From NCBI RefSeq assembly GCF_033118175.1, contig NC_083688.1, forward strand, positions 6,035,001 through 6,099,000: DNA of 64,000 nt. Reading direction: 5' to 3'. Each line of letters starts with the position of its first letter. The first letter of the stretch is position 1. The notes beneath the pieces are model-generated. The model made no database searches. It saw nothing but the letters and a program-made list of their open reading frames with translations, and was not told where the DNA came from. Position numbers and translations under genes: made by a program. This document shows positions 52,106 through 63,189 of the stretch, one piece after another. The DNA is from Dama dama. Lineage: Eukaryota; Chordata; Mammalia; Artiodactyla; Cervidae.

Positions 52106-52663
52106 TAGAGTTAAAATGTAAGGGTAGCCATAAAGGACTAGAATATATAACTATTGAGCCAGCAGAGGAAATAAAAAGGCATACAGAAAATTTAATCAAT
52201 CCCACAGAAGTCAAGAAAGGAGGAAAAAATTTTTACATGGATGATAAATAAAACGCATAATGTAAGATAATGTAGATAAGGTCAAATATATTTAGTAATC
52301 ACAGTGCATGAAAATGGATTAAACTCAACTGTTGAAAATCAGAGATTCTTAGTTTAGCTGGGAGAAAAATGTCCAGCTCTGTTTGTGAGAGACATGCCTA
52401 AGAGATAATGATGCACCAAGGGTTAAGTAAAGGGATAGAAAATGATCTATCAGCAGATATTCTCTATAATAAAGTGGGTGGCAAGATAAATATCAGGGAG
52501 AAAAAAGACTTTAAGGCAAGAAGCATTATTGGGGACAAAGGAGGTCATTATTTAATGACAAAATGAAAAATCCACCAAGAAGATGTAGTAATCCTGAGCT
52601 TGCATGCACTTACACCATAATCTCAAAACACTTAAAAAAAAAATTACTTGCAAAAAGAAATTG
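52106..52663. other. AT-rich intronic sequence
   Basis: Possible old L1-derived sequence by composition (for example 'aaatccaccaagaagatgta', then taatcctgagcttgcatg), but no reading frame remains. No exon recognised. Confidence 0.4.
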
Positions 52664-52679
52664 TCAAATCCACATTCTT
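52664..52679. repeat. Left target-site duplication of an L1 insertion
   Basis: tcaaatccacattctt is repeated exactly at 53046-53061. Confidence 0.95.
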
Positions 52680-53045
52680 TTTTTTAAGTCAAAGCATAGT
52701 TGATTTACAATGTTGTGTTAGTTTAAAGTATATAGCAAAGTGATTCAGTTCTAATGTCTATCTATTCTTTTTGAGATTCTTTTCCATACTATAGGTTATT
52801 ACAAGATATTGAATATGGTTCCCTGTACTATTTATGAGGTCCTTGTTGTTTATTTTCTATGTGTAGTATGTATCTGTCAACTCCAAACTCCTAATTTCTC
52901 CCTCCCTTCTTTTCTTCTTTGGTAACCATAAGTTTGCTTTCTATGTCTGTGAGTCTTTACATTTTTGTAAATAAGTTCGTCTGTATCATTTGTTTAGATT
53001 CCACATACAAGTGATATCATATGATATTTGTCTTTCTCTGACTTC
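52680..53045 (-). mobile_element. 5'-truncated L1 (3' UTR only) with 16-bp duplication
   Basis: A short T-run at the left is the antisense poly(A) tail. The body has agcatagttgatttacaatg, tattacaagatattgaatat, ggtaaccataagtttgcttt and gatatcatatgatatttgtc, the artiodactyl L1 3' UTR pattern. About 366 bp, non-coding, with an exact 16-bp duplication on both sides. Confidence 0.93.
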
Positions 53046-53061
53046 TCAAATCCACATTCTT

Positions 53062-54080
53062 AGTGAGATGTTTTAGGATGGCTTTCTCAGAAATTGATTG
53101 ACTAAGCAGACACAAGTTACTAGATTTGAATGGCCTAATTAATAAGAACCCTATTCCCAACAAATAATAATGGCACTTTTTTTTTTCTGATTATACACAC
53201 AGAGAGGGTCATACAGACACACAAAACTTCTGCCAGGCGTGTAAGCGTACAGGAACAGAGAATCCCAAATGTCCAGGCACAGTTGCAGTGAACATCCACA
53301 AAGGCACCAAGCCGTGGGAGAGGGTCTGGTGGCCAGGTGTTTGGCTAACTAAATCCTTACCTGACGCATGACCTTGGATCGTCAGATACCCTGTCTGAGT
53401 CTCAGTCTCCTCATGTGAAAAGAAACAGATTAGCAGTCAGCAGACTGTAAAGAGTCGGAGAATTAATATACAGCTCAACTCTGCCATTGTATTCACAGTA
53501 TAAAAGCAGGCACAGACAGTTCAGACACAAGTGATCATGGGTGTGATCCAATAAAACTTTATTCTCCAAAACAGGTGGCAGGTCCAGTTTGGCCCCTGGA
53601 CCATAGTTTATCTACTCCAATGTAGATAATACCATTGGCCTTGCCAGGATTAATGATGACTACAAATAATAAAAGAATAGTAATTGAAATAAAGCATCTT
53701 ACGCAGAATGAGCTCAGTTACTGGTCTCTATTGTGAAACAAGGACACAGCATGAGGGTGTGGACACATATATATATGTGCACCTATGTACAAAGACCCAG
53801 ACACAAAGATCTGTTTGCATCTGGATAAAGAGACAAAGGCTGACGTGTAGATATGAGCACATTTTGTGCACACAACTAGACACGCACATGTAGGCAAATC
53901 ATCTAGAAAATGGGATCATAGAACATAGACCTCAGTGGGTTGTGAGGCTAAAACGAGGTGATGCTTGCTGTGCCGCCTGGCACGTGGCAGGCACTCAGAA
54001 GTTAGCTTTTATGATATCTGGGAAGAGGTCTGGAGACGCAGCGAGGGGTCCGTGACACCACGCACGTTCACACACGTCCC
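53062..54080. other. AT-rich intronic sequence
   Basis: Poly(T) at 53178-53187, a short tatata/CA-rich part at 53765-53900 and a MIR-like trace at 53930-54010. No exon recognised. Confidence 0.45.
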
Positions 54081-54260
54081 CATAATGTGATTTTTGCGAG
54101 TTTGTTTCTAAAGGAGAGCCGGGCTAATGAGGAGGTCGTCTTCGTAGCCAGCAGGTGCCCAGAGCAGCTCTGACGGGGATGCAATTTAGCTTTCTTCTGA
54201 GATGTTGGGCAAATGAGGAGAAAAGGCGTTTTAATCCCTCGTCACGTCTCCAAGGGGCTG
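54080..54260. promoter_or_regulatory. Candidate intronic regulatory element
   Basis: Repeat-free, with ccataatgtgatttttgcga, gggctaatgagg, ggcaaatgaggag and gcgttttaatccc; CpG-containing yet with ATTA cores. Inference only. Confidence 0.25.
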
Positions 54261-54297
54261 GAGGACATGTGCTGAGTTGGAATTTTTCAACTTCAGC

Positions 54298-54315
54298 CTT
54301 TTTTTTTTTTTTTCC
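54298..54315. repeat. Poly(T) tract
   Basis: About 17 T without flanking direct repeats. Confidence 0.9.
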
Positions 54316-55080
54316 TTGACACATCCATCCCAGAAACATCTGTGAGATAAAACAGACAAGGTCTTGTGAATTCAGCTCATACTCGGCCCGTGCTCCCACC
54401 CTGGGCCAGCGAGACATGAATCACCAGCCCGGGGGCCCAGCAGCCCCGCAGAGCGGCCTCTGCAGCAGGGCCCCGGCCTTTCCTGAGTAGCTGCTTTTGA
54501 TTTCCCCGAAGCCTTCTGATCGTCTACACTCCACAGAGTATGTGTATCCTAGGGGAGGCGTGCTGAGAGCGCAGCCCATGCGCTGGGGTGGCAGGGTGGG
54601 GTGGGGGGGTCAGTCTCATCCCCCAGCTCAGCTAAGTCCTGCTCTGCACCAGCCACTTAGTGGTGCGGAGATGAACCAGACAAGGAGTCGAGGTCCTTGA
54701 TTGTTCTCATTTTCCCATTATTTGAAAAGACCGTGGAGGAGAACCACTATCTCGGTTTTGTGATAGGTAGCTGCCTGGTTCCTAGAATATTGTGCATTGG
54801 AATTTTTTATCGTGCACGCAGACGGGAGCGCGTGGTAGCTGCTGCTGGGTCAGAGATCAACTGGCTAATGTCTTAGAGCCAGCCCGTTAATTGAACTTGA
54901 CCTTCTAGTGGCCCTTATGCACCGCCCTGCAGCTTTGGATTCCAGGAGAGTTGAAAACCTGAGCCCTCTCTGCCCGGGGCTCAGATCTTGTCTCTCCTCT
55001 TCTCTGGGCACCATGAAAATGAGTGGATTTCAGAGCTGCATACCCCCTTGACCTTCTATAGCTGGTACCCAGGGCCAGGG
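54316..55080. other. Intronic sequence, unique-looking
   Basis: Includes a G-run at 54596-54609 and a patch (54780-54910) with cgttaattgaacttgacc; no repeat or exon recognised. Confidence 0.45.
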
Positions 55081-55089
55081 AGGGGTGTG

Positions 55090-55194
55090 ACCGCCTCATG
55101 CTCCTGTCTTCTGTCAAGTGAACAGACCCCTGCTGGGCGCCTGCCCTGCTCTGGGCCCTGTGCTGGGCGCTGTGGCAGCTGAGAAGAAGGGCCC
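55090..55194 (+). repeat. L2-like fragment, left part, split by a CHR SINE
   Basis: 'ccctgtgctgggcgctgtgg' is L2 body; it appears to resume at 55307 with agagccctgccttgaggagc. Confidence 0.6.
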
Positions 55195-55196
55195 TG

Positions 55197-55303
55197 GACT
55201 TCCCTGGCGGTCCACTGGCTCAGACTCCGTGCTCCCACTGGCAGAGGCAGGGGTTGGGGAACTAAGATCCCCCATGCTGCATGGCACAGCCTGAAAAAAA
55301 AAA
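55197..55303 (+). mobile_element. Short CHR-type SINE inserted in an L2
   Basis: 'ggacttccctggcggtccac', then 'gaactaagatcccccatgct' and an A-run tail. gggccctg on the left and agagccctg on the right suggest a short diverged duplication. Confidence 0.85.
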
Positions 55304-55552
55304 AAAGAGCCCTGCCTTGAGGAGCCAACAGTCCCAGGCCTTTTGTGTTCTCAGAGAGGCAGACCGAGTCTATAGGGGCACAGGAGGTGGGAAGAGAGGC
55401 TTGTAGATCTGGAGGGTTGGGGCAAGACCAGGGGAGGCGTAACTCAGGAGGGGACCTCTGAGCTGAATTTGAATGTGAGGAGATGCGGACACTGGGTAAG
55501 CAAAGGCACAGAGGTGGAAAGTGTGGAGTCATTCAAAAGATGTCCCAGTCAG

Positions 55553-55696
55553 GGACTTCCCTGGAGTCCAGCAGTTAAGATTCTGCATTCCCACTGCAGG
55601 GGGCTGGGTTTGATCCCTGGTCGAGGAACTAAGATCCTGCATGCTGCAGCTAAGGCCTGGCACAGCCTAACAAATATATATGTAAAGGAAAAATAA
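55553..55696 (+). mobile_element. CHR-type SINE
   Basis: agggacttccctggagtcca, 'tgggtttgatccctggtcga' and an 'aaaggaaaaataaaaa' tail. Imperfect flanks (aagatgtcccagtcag, aaaatgtctcaaccag) may be a decayed duplication. Confidence 0.9.
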
Positions 55697-56020
55697 AAAT
55701 GTCTCAACCAGAAAGGGCTAATTATCATCATCTCCCAGGTCTTATGAAGGAAGCAGCTGAAGCCTGAAGACAGGAGGTGATTTCCCATTGTCAGAGGGGC
55801 CTTTGGGATCCCCAAGTTCCTGTCTGGGACTGATTCCCCCACACACGCAGGCATCTGCTTTTTCTGCCCTGGTTGACTGAGGGGTGGGGTGGAGACGATG
55901 TAATGTTTATAATGTCGTGAGTTTATAGGAGCTGCTCCTCCTGGAGGGACAGGGTCTCTGGAAAGAGGGTACAGATGGGGGAAGGGGAGGAGTTTCTCTA
56001 GTTCTGAATTGTTGGTCCCT

Positions 56021-56029
56021 AGGCCCATT
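56021..56029. repeat. Left target-site duplication of a BOV-A2 SINE
   Basis: aggcccatt is repeated exactly at 56257-56265. Confidence 0.85.
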
Positions 56030-56256
56030 AATCCCATGGATGGAGGAGCCTGGTGGGCTGCAGTCCACGGGGTTGCTAAGATTCGGACACGACTGAGCAA
56101 TTTCACTTTTCACTTTCATGCACTGGAGAAGGAAATGGCAACCCACTCCAGTGTTCTTGCCTAGAGAATCCCAGGGACGGGGGAGCCGGGTGGGCTGCCG
56201 TCTATGGGGTCGCACAGAGTCGGACACGACTGAAGCGACTCAGCAGCAGCAGCAGC
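56030..56256 (+). mobile_element. 5'-truncated BOV-A2 SINE
   Basis: Starts inside the first arm (atcccatggatggaggagcc), has the tttcacttttcactttcatg linker and a complete second arm, and ends in (agc)5. Confidence 0.95.
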
Positions 56257-57290
56257 AGGCCCATTTTACAGGTGGAAAAGTTGAGTCACAGGAGACCAAG
56301 TCAAACACTGGGAGCTGCAAAGTGTTTAAGATCCAAACTTGGATCTTGGAGAAAGCAAACTTGTATGGAGCAGGAGAGCGGGGAGAGGGCGGATGCCAGA
56401 CCAGATCCAGCCATTTTCTCATCTGTTTCCAGGTCATCTCTGTCTTCCCAAGGACAATGCCAGACCAGTGTGTGGCTGCTTCTGGGCCTTAGCTTTTCCC
56501 TGCCTCCTTCCCAGAATCCTTAGCAACAGACAGGCAGTCTGAGAGGGGCAGGAATGCCCCCCGCCCTTAGACGGGGCCGGTGCCTGTTTACCCAGCTGGC
56601 GTGAGCCCACGCTCGGGTCATGGGGAAGACCTGGGAGGCCTGGCGTCTAGCTGGCGCCCCACTGCTCAGGTCTTCTGACCCCATCTCTCCCCTTGCAGGC
56701 GCCCCCTTGACAAGGTGGCCCAAGGTGGGGCTTGGCCTCCTAGGAGAGAGAGCATGGCTCCTGTTACAACCCCTTCATGTCTCTGCTCTTTCATCTTCCC
56801 CGAAGAAGCAGAGGTGGCTGTGAGGAAAGGGAGAATGCAGTGGAATGTAGGGGCTGGTTCGTCAGGGGCAGGTGGCCGGACTGGGGAGCGGGCGGGGGCG
56901 GCGGGGTTGGAACCAGGAGACCTGGGTTTGCATCCCAGCTCTGTGCAACCTGGCAAATTGCGTGCCCACTCTGAGCGTCACTGCCCCAGTCTGCCGACTG
57001 AGGACGATGGTCGCCCCCTCTTCCCAGAGTCCTTAAGAAACTCAAGTGCAAGAATGAAAGTGAAAATGCTCTGCGGAATCAACTGCAATATGGCTGCTGA
57101 TTGGCGCCGTCATTTCATTGACTGAGAAAGGGACATGGCGCCGACTCGGGGCACGAGCCCTGTGGCCTAGGGATCTGCAGATACGGGGACTAGTGTGGGC
57201 TCTGTGTGGCTCTGGGCCCGAATCTTGACTTCCTCATATAGAACTGGAAGCATAAGTCCTGTTCTCCCTGCAGAGTCTCGTGATAACCAA
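56257..57290. other. Intronic sequence, mostly unique-looking
   Basis: MIR-like traces near 56265-56310 and 56920-57060. A patch at 57050-57140 has gcaatatggctgctgattgg and ggcgccg motifs (YY1-like, NF-Y-like, E2F-like). No exon recognised. Confidence 0.4.
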
Positions 57291-57294
57291 GGAA

Positions 57295-57375
57295 GATTAT
57301 TCATCCAACCAGCGTTTCCTGAGCATCTGCTGTGCGCTCGGCCCTGGGCTAGGCCAGCATGTGGTTCCTGTCCCT
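57295..57375 (+). repeat. L2-like fragment
   Basis: 'cctgagcatctgctgtgcgc' and 'ggttcctgtccctaaagaaa', L2 body. Confidence 0.5.
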
Positions 57376-57759
57376 AAAGAAAAATCATTCTGGAAGTGAA
57401 TGTGGGGCTCAGTCAGAATCCTACAGTGTCAGACATAAGTGAGTCTGGTCCCTCATTGTATAGCTGGGAAAAAACAAGGCCTTAAAGAGAACCACGACTT
57501 TCCAGGATACCAGAAATAAGGAGCCCCCGTCGCCACTGCTCTTGAATCCAGGGCAGGCACTGCAAATCAATTGCAGCACTCTTCCATTAAACCTGATACC
57601 GTGTCAGGACCCTTCTCAACGCTCCAGGCAGCTACCAGCCAGCTGATTGAAGTTTGAGGGTGACACAGAACTATTTGCATACCAACCCTAAATCCCAGCC
57701 GTGGGCTCATCCAAAGCCGTTCGGCCAGAATTAGCAAGGCTAGGACTCAGAGCCAGGTT

Positions 57760-57965
57760 CTCTCACCCACTCTGCTTCTTCATTTATTCCTTAAACCAGC
57801 TTTTGTTGAGTAACCATCCTCTGCTCAGCTGTGTACTAGATTCAAAGATGAATAAGGCCTGCTTATAAGCTCCCAGTCTGGTGGGGGAAAAGTCAGAAGG
57901 AAAATAATGATGCCATGGGGGGATTTGGAAATATAAACAGGTCTCTGTGGGAACTCGGAGAAGAG
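57760..57965 (+). repeat. L2-like fragment
   Basis: 'tcatttattccttaaaccag', 'attcaaagatgaataaggcc' and 'taagctcccagtctggtggg', L2 body. Confidence 0.55.
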
Positions 57966-58309
57966 AGGAAGCTGGTGTTCACAGACGGGGTTGGGGGCTG
58001 AGGAAGACCCCCCCCAATGGAGGGCCTGTTGCAGTCAGCACTCAGCCACCAAACAAGTGGCAAACGTGAGCTGCAGGACAGGGTTCAGATACACTGGGCT
58101 TCTCTGGGGATGAAGGCTGTCTGCGACCCATGAGATGATGAGAGGCATCACAGGGGGGTGGGGGAGGGGGCCACTGACCCTGATGAATGCTGAGAAGGGG
58201 CAAAGATGGAACCTGGGAGGAGAGGTTTAGGAGATGGTAGGAGAAATTTCTAGGCTGCTTTCCTCCAACTCCACGTACTGTCAGGCCCCTACTGAACTCA
58301 CCCATCACA

Positions 58310-58500
58310 CCCTGCACTCCTTCACTTGGGCCCTCCTGGCCCTGCTCACTGCTTAATACAGGTCACTCTTTCCTGGCTAGACCAGAAGCTCTGATAGGGT
58401 AAGGACTGGGTATCTTTTGTTACTAGCTGGAACTCCAACCTAGTGCTGGCACAGTGCCTGCTTGGCTCATAGTGGATACTCAGTACATCTTGGATGGATG
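58310..58500 (+). repeat. L2-like 3' end
   Basis: 'gaccagaagctctgataggg', 'gctggcacagtgcctgcttg' and 'atactcagtacatcttggat'. Confidence 0.6.
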
Positions 58501-58509
58501 GATGGTCAG

Positions 58510-58650
58510 TCGTGCAGCCTCCCTAAGCCTGTTTTCTCCTTTGCAAAGTGGGAAATAGTGCCAACTTCATCGGGATATTGTAGGGATTAAGTAAGATGAT
58601 GTAGCTGAAAGTCCTAGAACAGTGTCTGGCATTCAGAAAATATGTATTGA
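58510..58650 (+). repeat. MIR-like SINE
   Basis: 'tgttttctcctttgcaaagt', 'gggattaagtaagatgatgt' and 'gaacagtgtctggcattcag', sense MIR. Confidence 0.7.
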
Positions 58651-58947
58651 AGGCATAATGGTGACTGTTTGAGCACAAGTGTAAAGGCACTCTTGACAGA
58701 TAGTTCCTGACAAGTGCATTTTGCATACTCTCTGCCAGGATGCTTAAAAGAGGCGGGAAGCTGGGACATGATTGTCAGAATCAAAACCCAGCAGTTCCTG
58801 TCAGGAGGGTAAGAGCTTGCTTGGGAAATCCTGTGCATCCATAAGAACCTGGAAGGGCAGAGCTTGGCATTAACTGTGCAGACACACCTTTCTAAGCACT
58901 TTACCCGTATTATTCATTCACCCCCACCGTGACCCTGATGGTTTGTG

Positions 58948-59166
58948 TGTGCTCAGTCGCTCACTCATGTCCAACTCTTTGCAAGTCCATGAGCTGTGAC
59001 CCGCCAGGATCCTCTGTCCGTGGATTTTTCCAGGCAACAATACTGGGAGCGGGTTGCCGTTTCCTACTCCAGGGGATCTTCCTGACCCCAGGGATGGAAC
59101 CTGCGCATCTTGCGTCTCCTGCATGGGCAGGTGGGTTCTTTACCACTGAGCCACCTGGGAAGCCCA
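58948..59166 (-). mobile_element. Bov-tA SINE
   Basis: Antisense: gtgtgctcagtcgctcactc at the left; 'agggatggaacctgcgcatc' and gagccacctgggaagccc at the right. Confidence 0.93.
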
Positions 59167-59167
59167 A

Positions 59168-59280
59168 CCTTGGTGGTATAGGTGTTGTTATTATCCCCAT
59201 TTGTCATCTGCAGAAACTGAGCTACAGAGAGGTGAAGTGAGTTGCCCGAGATCACACACGGCCAGGATGTGGTCTCTAAA
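59168..59280 (-). repeat. MIR-like SINE fragment
   Basis: tatccccatttgtcatctgc, gaaactgagctacagagagg, then a 'gagatcacacacggccagga' phrase. Confidence 0.7.
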
Positions 59281-59283
59281 GAC

Positions 59284-59452
59284 CACTCTCAAATGAACCC
59301 AAATTGGAAAAGAAGAAGTAAAGTCGTCCCTGTTTGCAAATGACATGACACGATACATAGAAAATCCTAAAAATGCTGTCAGAAAGCTACTAGAGCTAGT
59401 CAATGAATTTAGTAAAATCACAGGATCCAAATCAATACACAGAAATCCCAAG
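59284..59452 (+). pseudogene. L1 ORF2 reverse-transcriptase fragment
   Basis: About 56 codons match the L1 ORF2 palm region, including the stretch around the catalytic F-A-D-D box and the following Y-x-E-N-P and KLLELxNEFSK-like motifs. Here the box reads F-A-N-D, so a catalytic aspartate is replaced, and the flanking element is missing on both sides. It is a dead fragment unrelated to EPHB2 coding. Confidence 0.85.
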
Positions 59453-59454
59453 GT

Positions 59455-60885
59455 TTAACCACTTGGGAAGCTCCCAGTTCAGTGGAAAAGGCAGAGCTGT
59501 ACTATTGGGTCACAGTTGCCAAGGCCCTGTATCCGACATCTCTCTGTCCTGGCGAGGTGCCTGCCACCTAGCGAGTTCTCAGTGTCTGGGGAATGAATGA
59601 GTAAGGAAACGAATGAATGAACCTTAGATCAATGTGCCAGGCTCTAATCCTGATAGTAGACAAATGACGGGGGTTCGTGCCTAAATCATCTGAGCGACTG
59701 TGTCATTTCTCACTGGATGTCCTGGTCAGTTTCAGAGCCCACCTAAGTCATGTGCTTTGCTGTCCATTCGCGCCTGTCACTCCCCATTAACGGCCTTGTC
59801 AGTTATCCCTCTGGTCTTCACCAGAGCCCTCTGCTGTCATTTCTGTCCTTGCAGAGCAGGAGGGAACCTGGGTGGCAGAGAGGGCCTGGTGCCAAGGAGA
59901 CCGTGCTCGACTCAAAGTCGGAGGTAGAGACCTTGACCCAGGCGTCCGTGTGGCCCTGGGCAGTCACATTGCTCCCTGAGCCTGGCTTTTCTCATCAGCA
60001 CGAGGGGTACAGTAATCACAGCCCATCACGGGCTGTTGTGAGAGGCACCCGTGACCACGCTCAGGCTGAAGCGGACTGTCCTGGAAGGTTGTGATTTACA
60101 GTCTAGTTTCGGGAGCAGGTGAGTCAGTCTTGAAGATGAGAGCAGCAGGAGACCATCGGAGAGGAAGGGGAGCCCGGTGCCCTGTCAGCCCCAAAGTCCG
60201 CCTCCCCTCCCTGAACTCATGCCTGAACTGCCCCCGTTTGACGCCCTCCCGGGCTGAAGGCCTGGTGTCTCCGGGAGCAATCCAGTGTTGAGGTGCACAG
60301 GTACAGTGTGACATTTTGACTGCCTGGCCAAGATGTATCCTTGACCCCTTCCGCCGTGAGCTGAGTGCAGAGGGAACAAGATGCGGCCAGGGGCAGAGGG
60401 TCAGATGCCAGGAGCTGGGCAAGATCTGAGGCCCTGAGCCAGGGTTCCTCCGGGGCCTTGGAGTAGCTCTGGAAGCCCCATGCCCAAGGCTGGGGGAGGG
60501 CAGCTGGAGGACCCTAAAAGCAGAGCCAGGAGCTGCCCGGAGCAGCTGTCTTCCCTTTCAACTTTCTGCCAAGGAACAGCGTGGCCACGGGCTCCACGCG
60601 GCCCAGAGAGGAGTCGCTGCCAGCCACCCCCCCACCCCTGCCGGGCACCTGTCCCACAAGCCTAATTACGGACTCTCAACAGGCAGTCCGCTCGCTGATT
60701 GAGCATCCTTGGGGAGAAGGCGCTGCTGAAACAGTAAAATACCCGGAAGGAGACACTGCTATTCCTTCGCAGAAGCAGAACATGGCAACTCCCCTCTCAC
60801 CCGCTCATGCCCGCGTGGGGCGTTCCTGGGGGCAGAAGAAACCACTGGCAGCCCCTCATTAAATCCCACCCGCCTGTCTCCATGC
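59455..60885. other. Intronic sequence, mostly unique-looking
   Basis: L2-like 3' end near 59545-59620 and a MIR-like trace at 59915-60080. The part 60640-60760 is repeat-free with gcctaattacgg and gctgattgagc. No exon recognised. Confidence 0.45.
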
Positions 60886-60889
60886 TCAC

Positions 60890-61440
60890 CATCACCACCC
60901 TGTCCATCCACTGTCATCTCCGCCTGTTCAAGTCACAGGCCGTTTCATCGCCCTGCCGAACACCCTCCGGGGCTTTCTCATCTTCATTCTGCGCCCACGG
61001 GCCTGAGGCTTGGTCTCCCACTCTTTCCACCTCGTTAATGCCTCTCCAGCTATGAGGGCCTCTGCCCTCCTGCGACACGCGGGGCTTCCCTAGTCGCTCC
61101 TAAAGAATGGCCTTTGCACATGCACTTCCCCTGCCTGCAATCCCCTTCCCTGCTCTCTGCTCACCAACAGCTCCTTCACATCCTTCAGGTCTCAGCTCAC
61201 ATATCACCTCCTCAGGGAAGCCCTCCCTGACCACCCCAGCTAGAGTTGTTCCCCAACTCAGCACGCTGTAAGACATCACTTTGTATTTATTTGATATCTG
61301 TTTGTTGGCCTTCTTCCTCATTTGATTATAAGCTCTACAAGTAGCGACCTCACTTGTCTTATTTGCTGCTGTGTCCCCAGCAGCCAGAGCAGTGCCTGGC
61401 ACATAATAGGGCTTCATGTCTGTTGAAAGAATGATTCCTA
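60890..61440 (+). repeat. L2 LINE 3' region
   Basis: A well-preserved L2 order: tttgcacatgcacttcccct, 'aggtctcagctcacatatca', cctcagggaagccctccctg, 'gattataagctctacaagta', 'agagcagtgcctggcacata' and gttgaaagaatga. Confidence 0.85.
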
Positions 61441-61454
61441 CCAGAAGAAATGAG

Positions 61455-61670
61455 TAATACTAACAGCCACGTAATGAGCCCCTGAAGACACACGGCAGTA
61501 TCCGCCTGTAACCTCATTTTGTCCTCATAGGATAAGCCCTACAGAGTGCTCCCATTTTACAGCTGAGAAAACTGAGGCCCCAGGGGTTCAAGCAACTTTC
61601 CTAAGGTCATACAGAGAGCTAGAAGCAGAGTCCCGCATCTAAGTCCCTACTCTGACCTCTGTGTAATTAA
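61455..61670 (-). repeat. MIR-like SINE
   Basis: 'ctcccattttacagctgaga', 'aactgaggccccaggggttc' and 'taaggtcatacagagagcta', reverse MIR. Confidence 0.8.
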
Positions 61671-61979
61671 AACAGGGGTTATTACCCTTGTTTTCCAGAC
61701 AGGAGAACAGAGACTCAGAGAGTCATGTTCCTGGGCCTGAAGGCCTCAGCTAGTAAGATCTGGGGCTGGGATTTGAACTCAGAATGCTGCTTTCTCTCTA
61801 GGGACAGGGCTGGCAGGAGGCTCAGGCGACTGGGAGGCTGGCCCAGTCAGGGAGCAGTCTGTAATGAAAGGGGTGTTGGGGTGGGCAGAGGCCGTCTGGT
61901 TTGGCAGCAGACCCAGGGCTCAGGGCATACCCACAGAGAGAGGAGAGCACAGTAATATTTGTTGAGCACTTACTGCACA

Positions 61980-62345
61980 TGGTGTTGTTTAGTCGCTAAG
62001 TTGTGTCCAGCTCTTTGCGACCCCATGGACTGCAGCACACCAGGCTTCCCTGTCCTTCACTATCTCCCAGAGTTTGCTGAAACTCATCCACTGAGTCAGT
62101 GATGCCATCCAACAGTCTCATCCTCTGTCGCCCCCTTCTCCTCCTGCCTTCAATCTTTCCCAGCATCAGGGTCTTTTCCAATGAGTCAGCTCTTCGCATC
62201 AGGTGGCCAAAGTATTGGAGATTCAGCTTCAGCATCAGTCCTTCCAATGAATAATCAGGACTAATTTCCTTTAGGATGGACTGGTTGGATCTCCTTGCAG
62301 TCCAAGGGACTCTCAAGAGTCTCCTCCAGCACCACAGTTCAAAAC
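61980..62345 (-). mobile_element. BovB LINE 3' end
   Basis: Antisense copy of about 365 bp from the ggtgttgtttagtcgctaag terminus to 'cctccagcaccacagttcaa'. On the minus strand it encodes the VPWTARRSNQSILKEIS-like tail with a nearly open frame, so it is relatively little decayed, but it is strongly truncated. Confidence 0.94.
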
Positions 62346-62530
62346 ACTGTGTGGCACGTGTGGCAATGTTCTAAGTACTTCAAGTGTATTAACCATCATC
62401 TCAGCAATCTTGGGAGAGAGGTAACATTATTATACCCACTTTGCAGATGACAAAACTAGCTACAGAGAGGTTATGTGACTTCTCCGAGACCACCCAGCTA
62501 GAAGTGTTACCTCTGGGTTAAGCTCGGGAG
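62346..62530 (-). repeat. MIR-like SINE
   Basis: 'aatgttctaagtacttcaag', 'acccactttgcagatgacaa' and 'gaccacccagctagaagtgt', reverse MIR, adjoining the BovB. Confidence 0.7.
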
Positions 62531-62985
62531 CTAACCACTGCGCTCTACTTGCCCCTCCGAGGAGACAAAGGCAGGCAGGGCTTTAGAGCCCTCTGGTTCA
62601 GGAAGGGGCTCCAAGCCCAGCAGAGTAAACGAAACCTGTGGCCTCCAGCCACTGAATTCTGATCCTCAGGATCCTGACTGATCCCAGCCATTTGGGGGTT
62701 CACAGGCAGGCCAGACCCAGAGGCTGAGTCCAAACCTCGGAGCTAGGTGCCCAGGTCTGGTAGCCAGGCAGCAGGGGTGGGTCCGAGCTGCGCCCACTGC
62801 GTGCTCTTGGCTGGAACACTCCACCACTCTGGGCTATACCTTCCTCGGCTGTGAATCAGGGCCGGGAGTTCATCAGGATGTTGGAATGGGAGGAGAGGAG
62901 GGGATAGACATGAACCAGGCCCCCCCAGCCTGGAGTCTGACCCCTTGAATGATGAGCGAGCAGCGGATGAGGGAAAACACATGGC
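62531..62985. other. Intronic sequence, nothing specific seen
   Basis: No exon or named element recognised. Confidence 0.5.
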
Positions 62986-62989
62986 CCCC

Positions 62990-63185
62990 CTCTCACTTGG
63001 AAGCCCTGCTCTGCCACTCGCTGAATCCGTGATGTTTGGCCAGGGACTTACTCCTCTGCCCGTATCCCCCATAAATGAGGATCATTACAGTATAATTTGA
63101 GATTATATAAATTAATCCACATAAGGCACTTAAAATAGTGCCTGGCCCAGAATAAGCTCTAAGTGTGAGCTGTTATTTATTGGAA
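62990..63185 (+). repeat. MIR-like SINE
   Basis: Sense MIR, degraded at the start: 'atgaggatcattacagtata', 'aaggcacttaaaatagtgcc', 'ggcccagaataagctctaag'. Confidence 0.65.
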
Positions 63186-63189
63186 GATT

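Noticed and set aside
59191..59451. Minus-strand open frame at the L1 fragment as a gene
   Set aside because: It is the antisense of a sense-oriented L1 ORF2 fragment plus a MIR piece.
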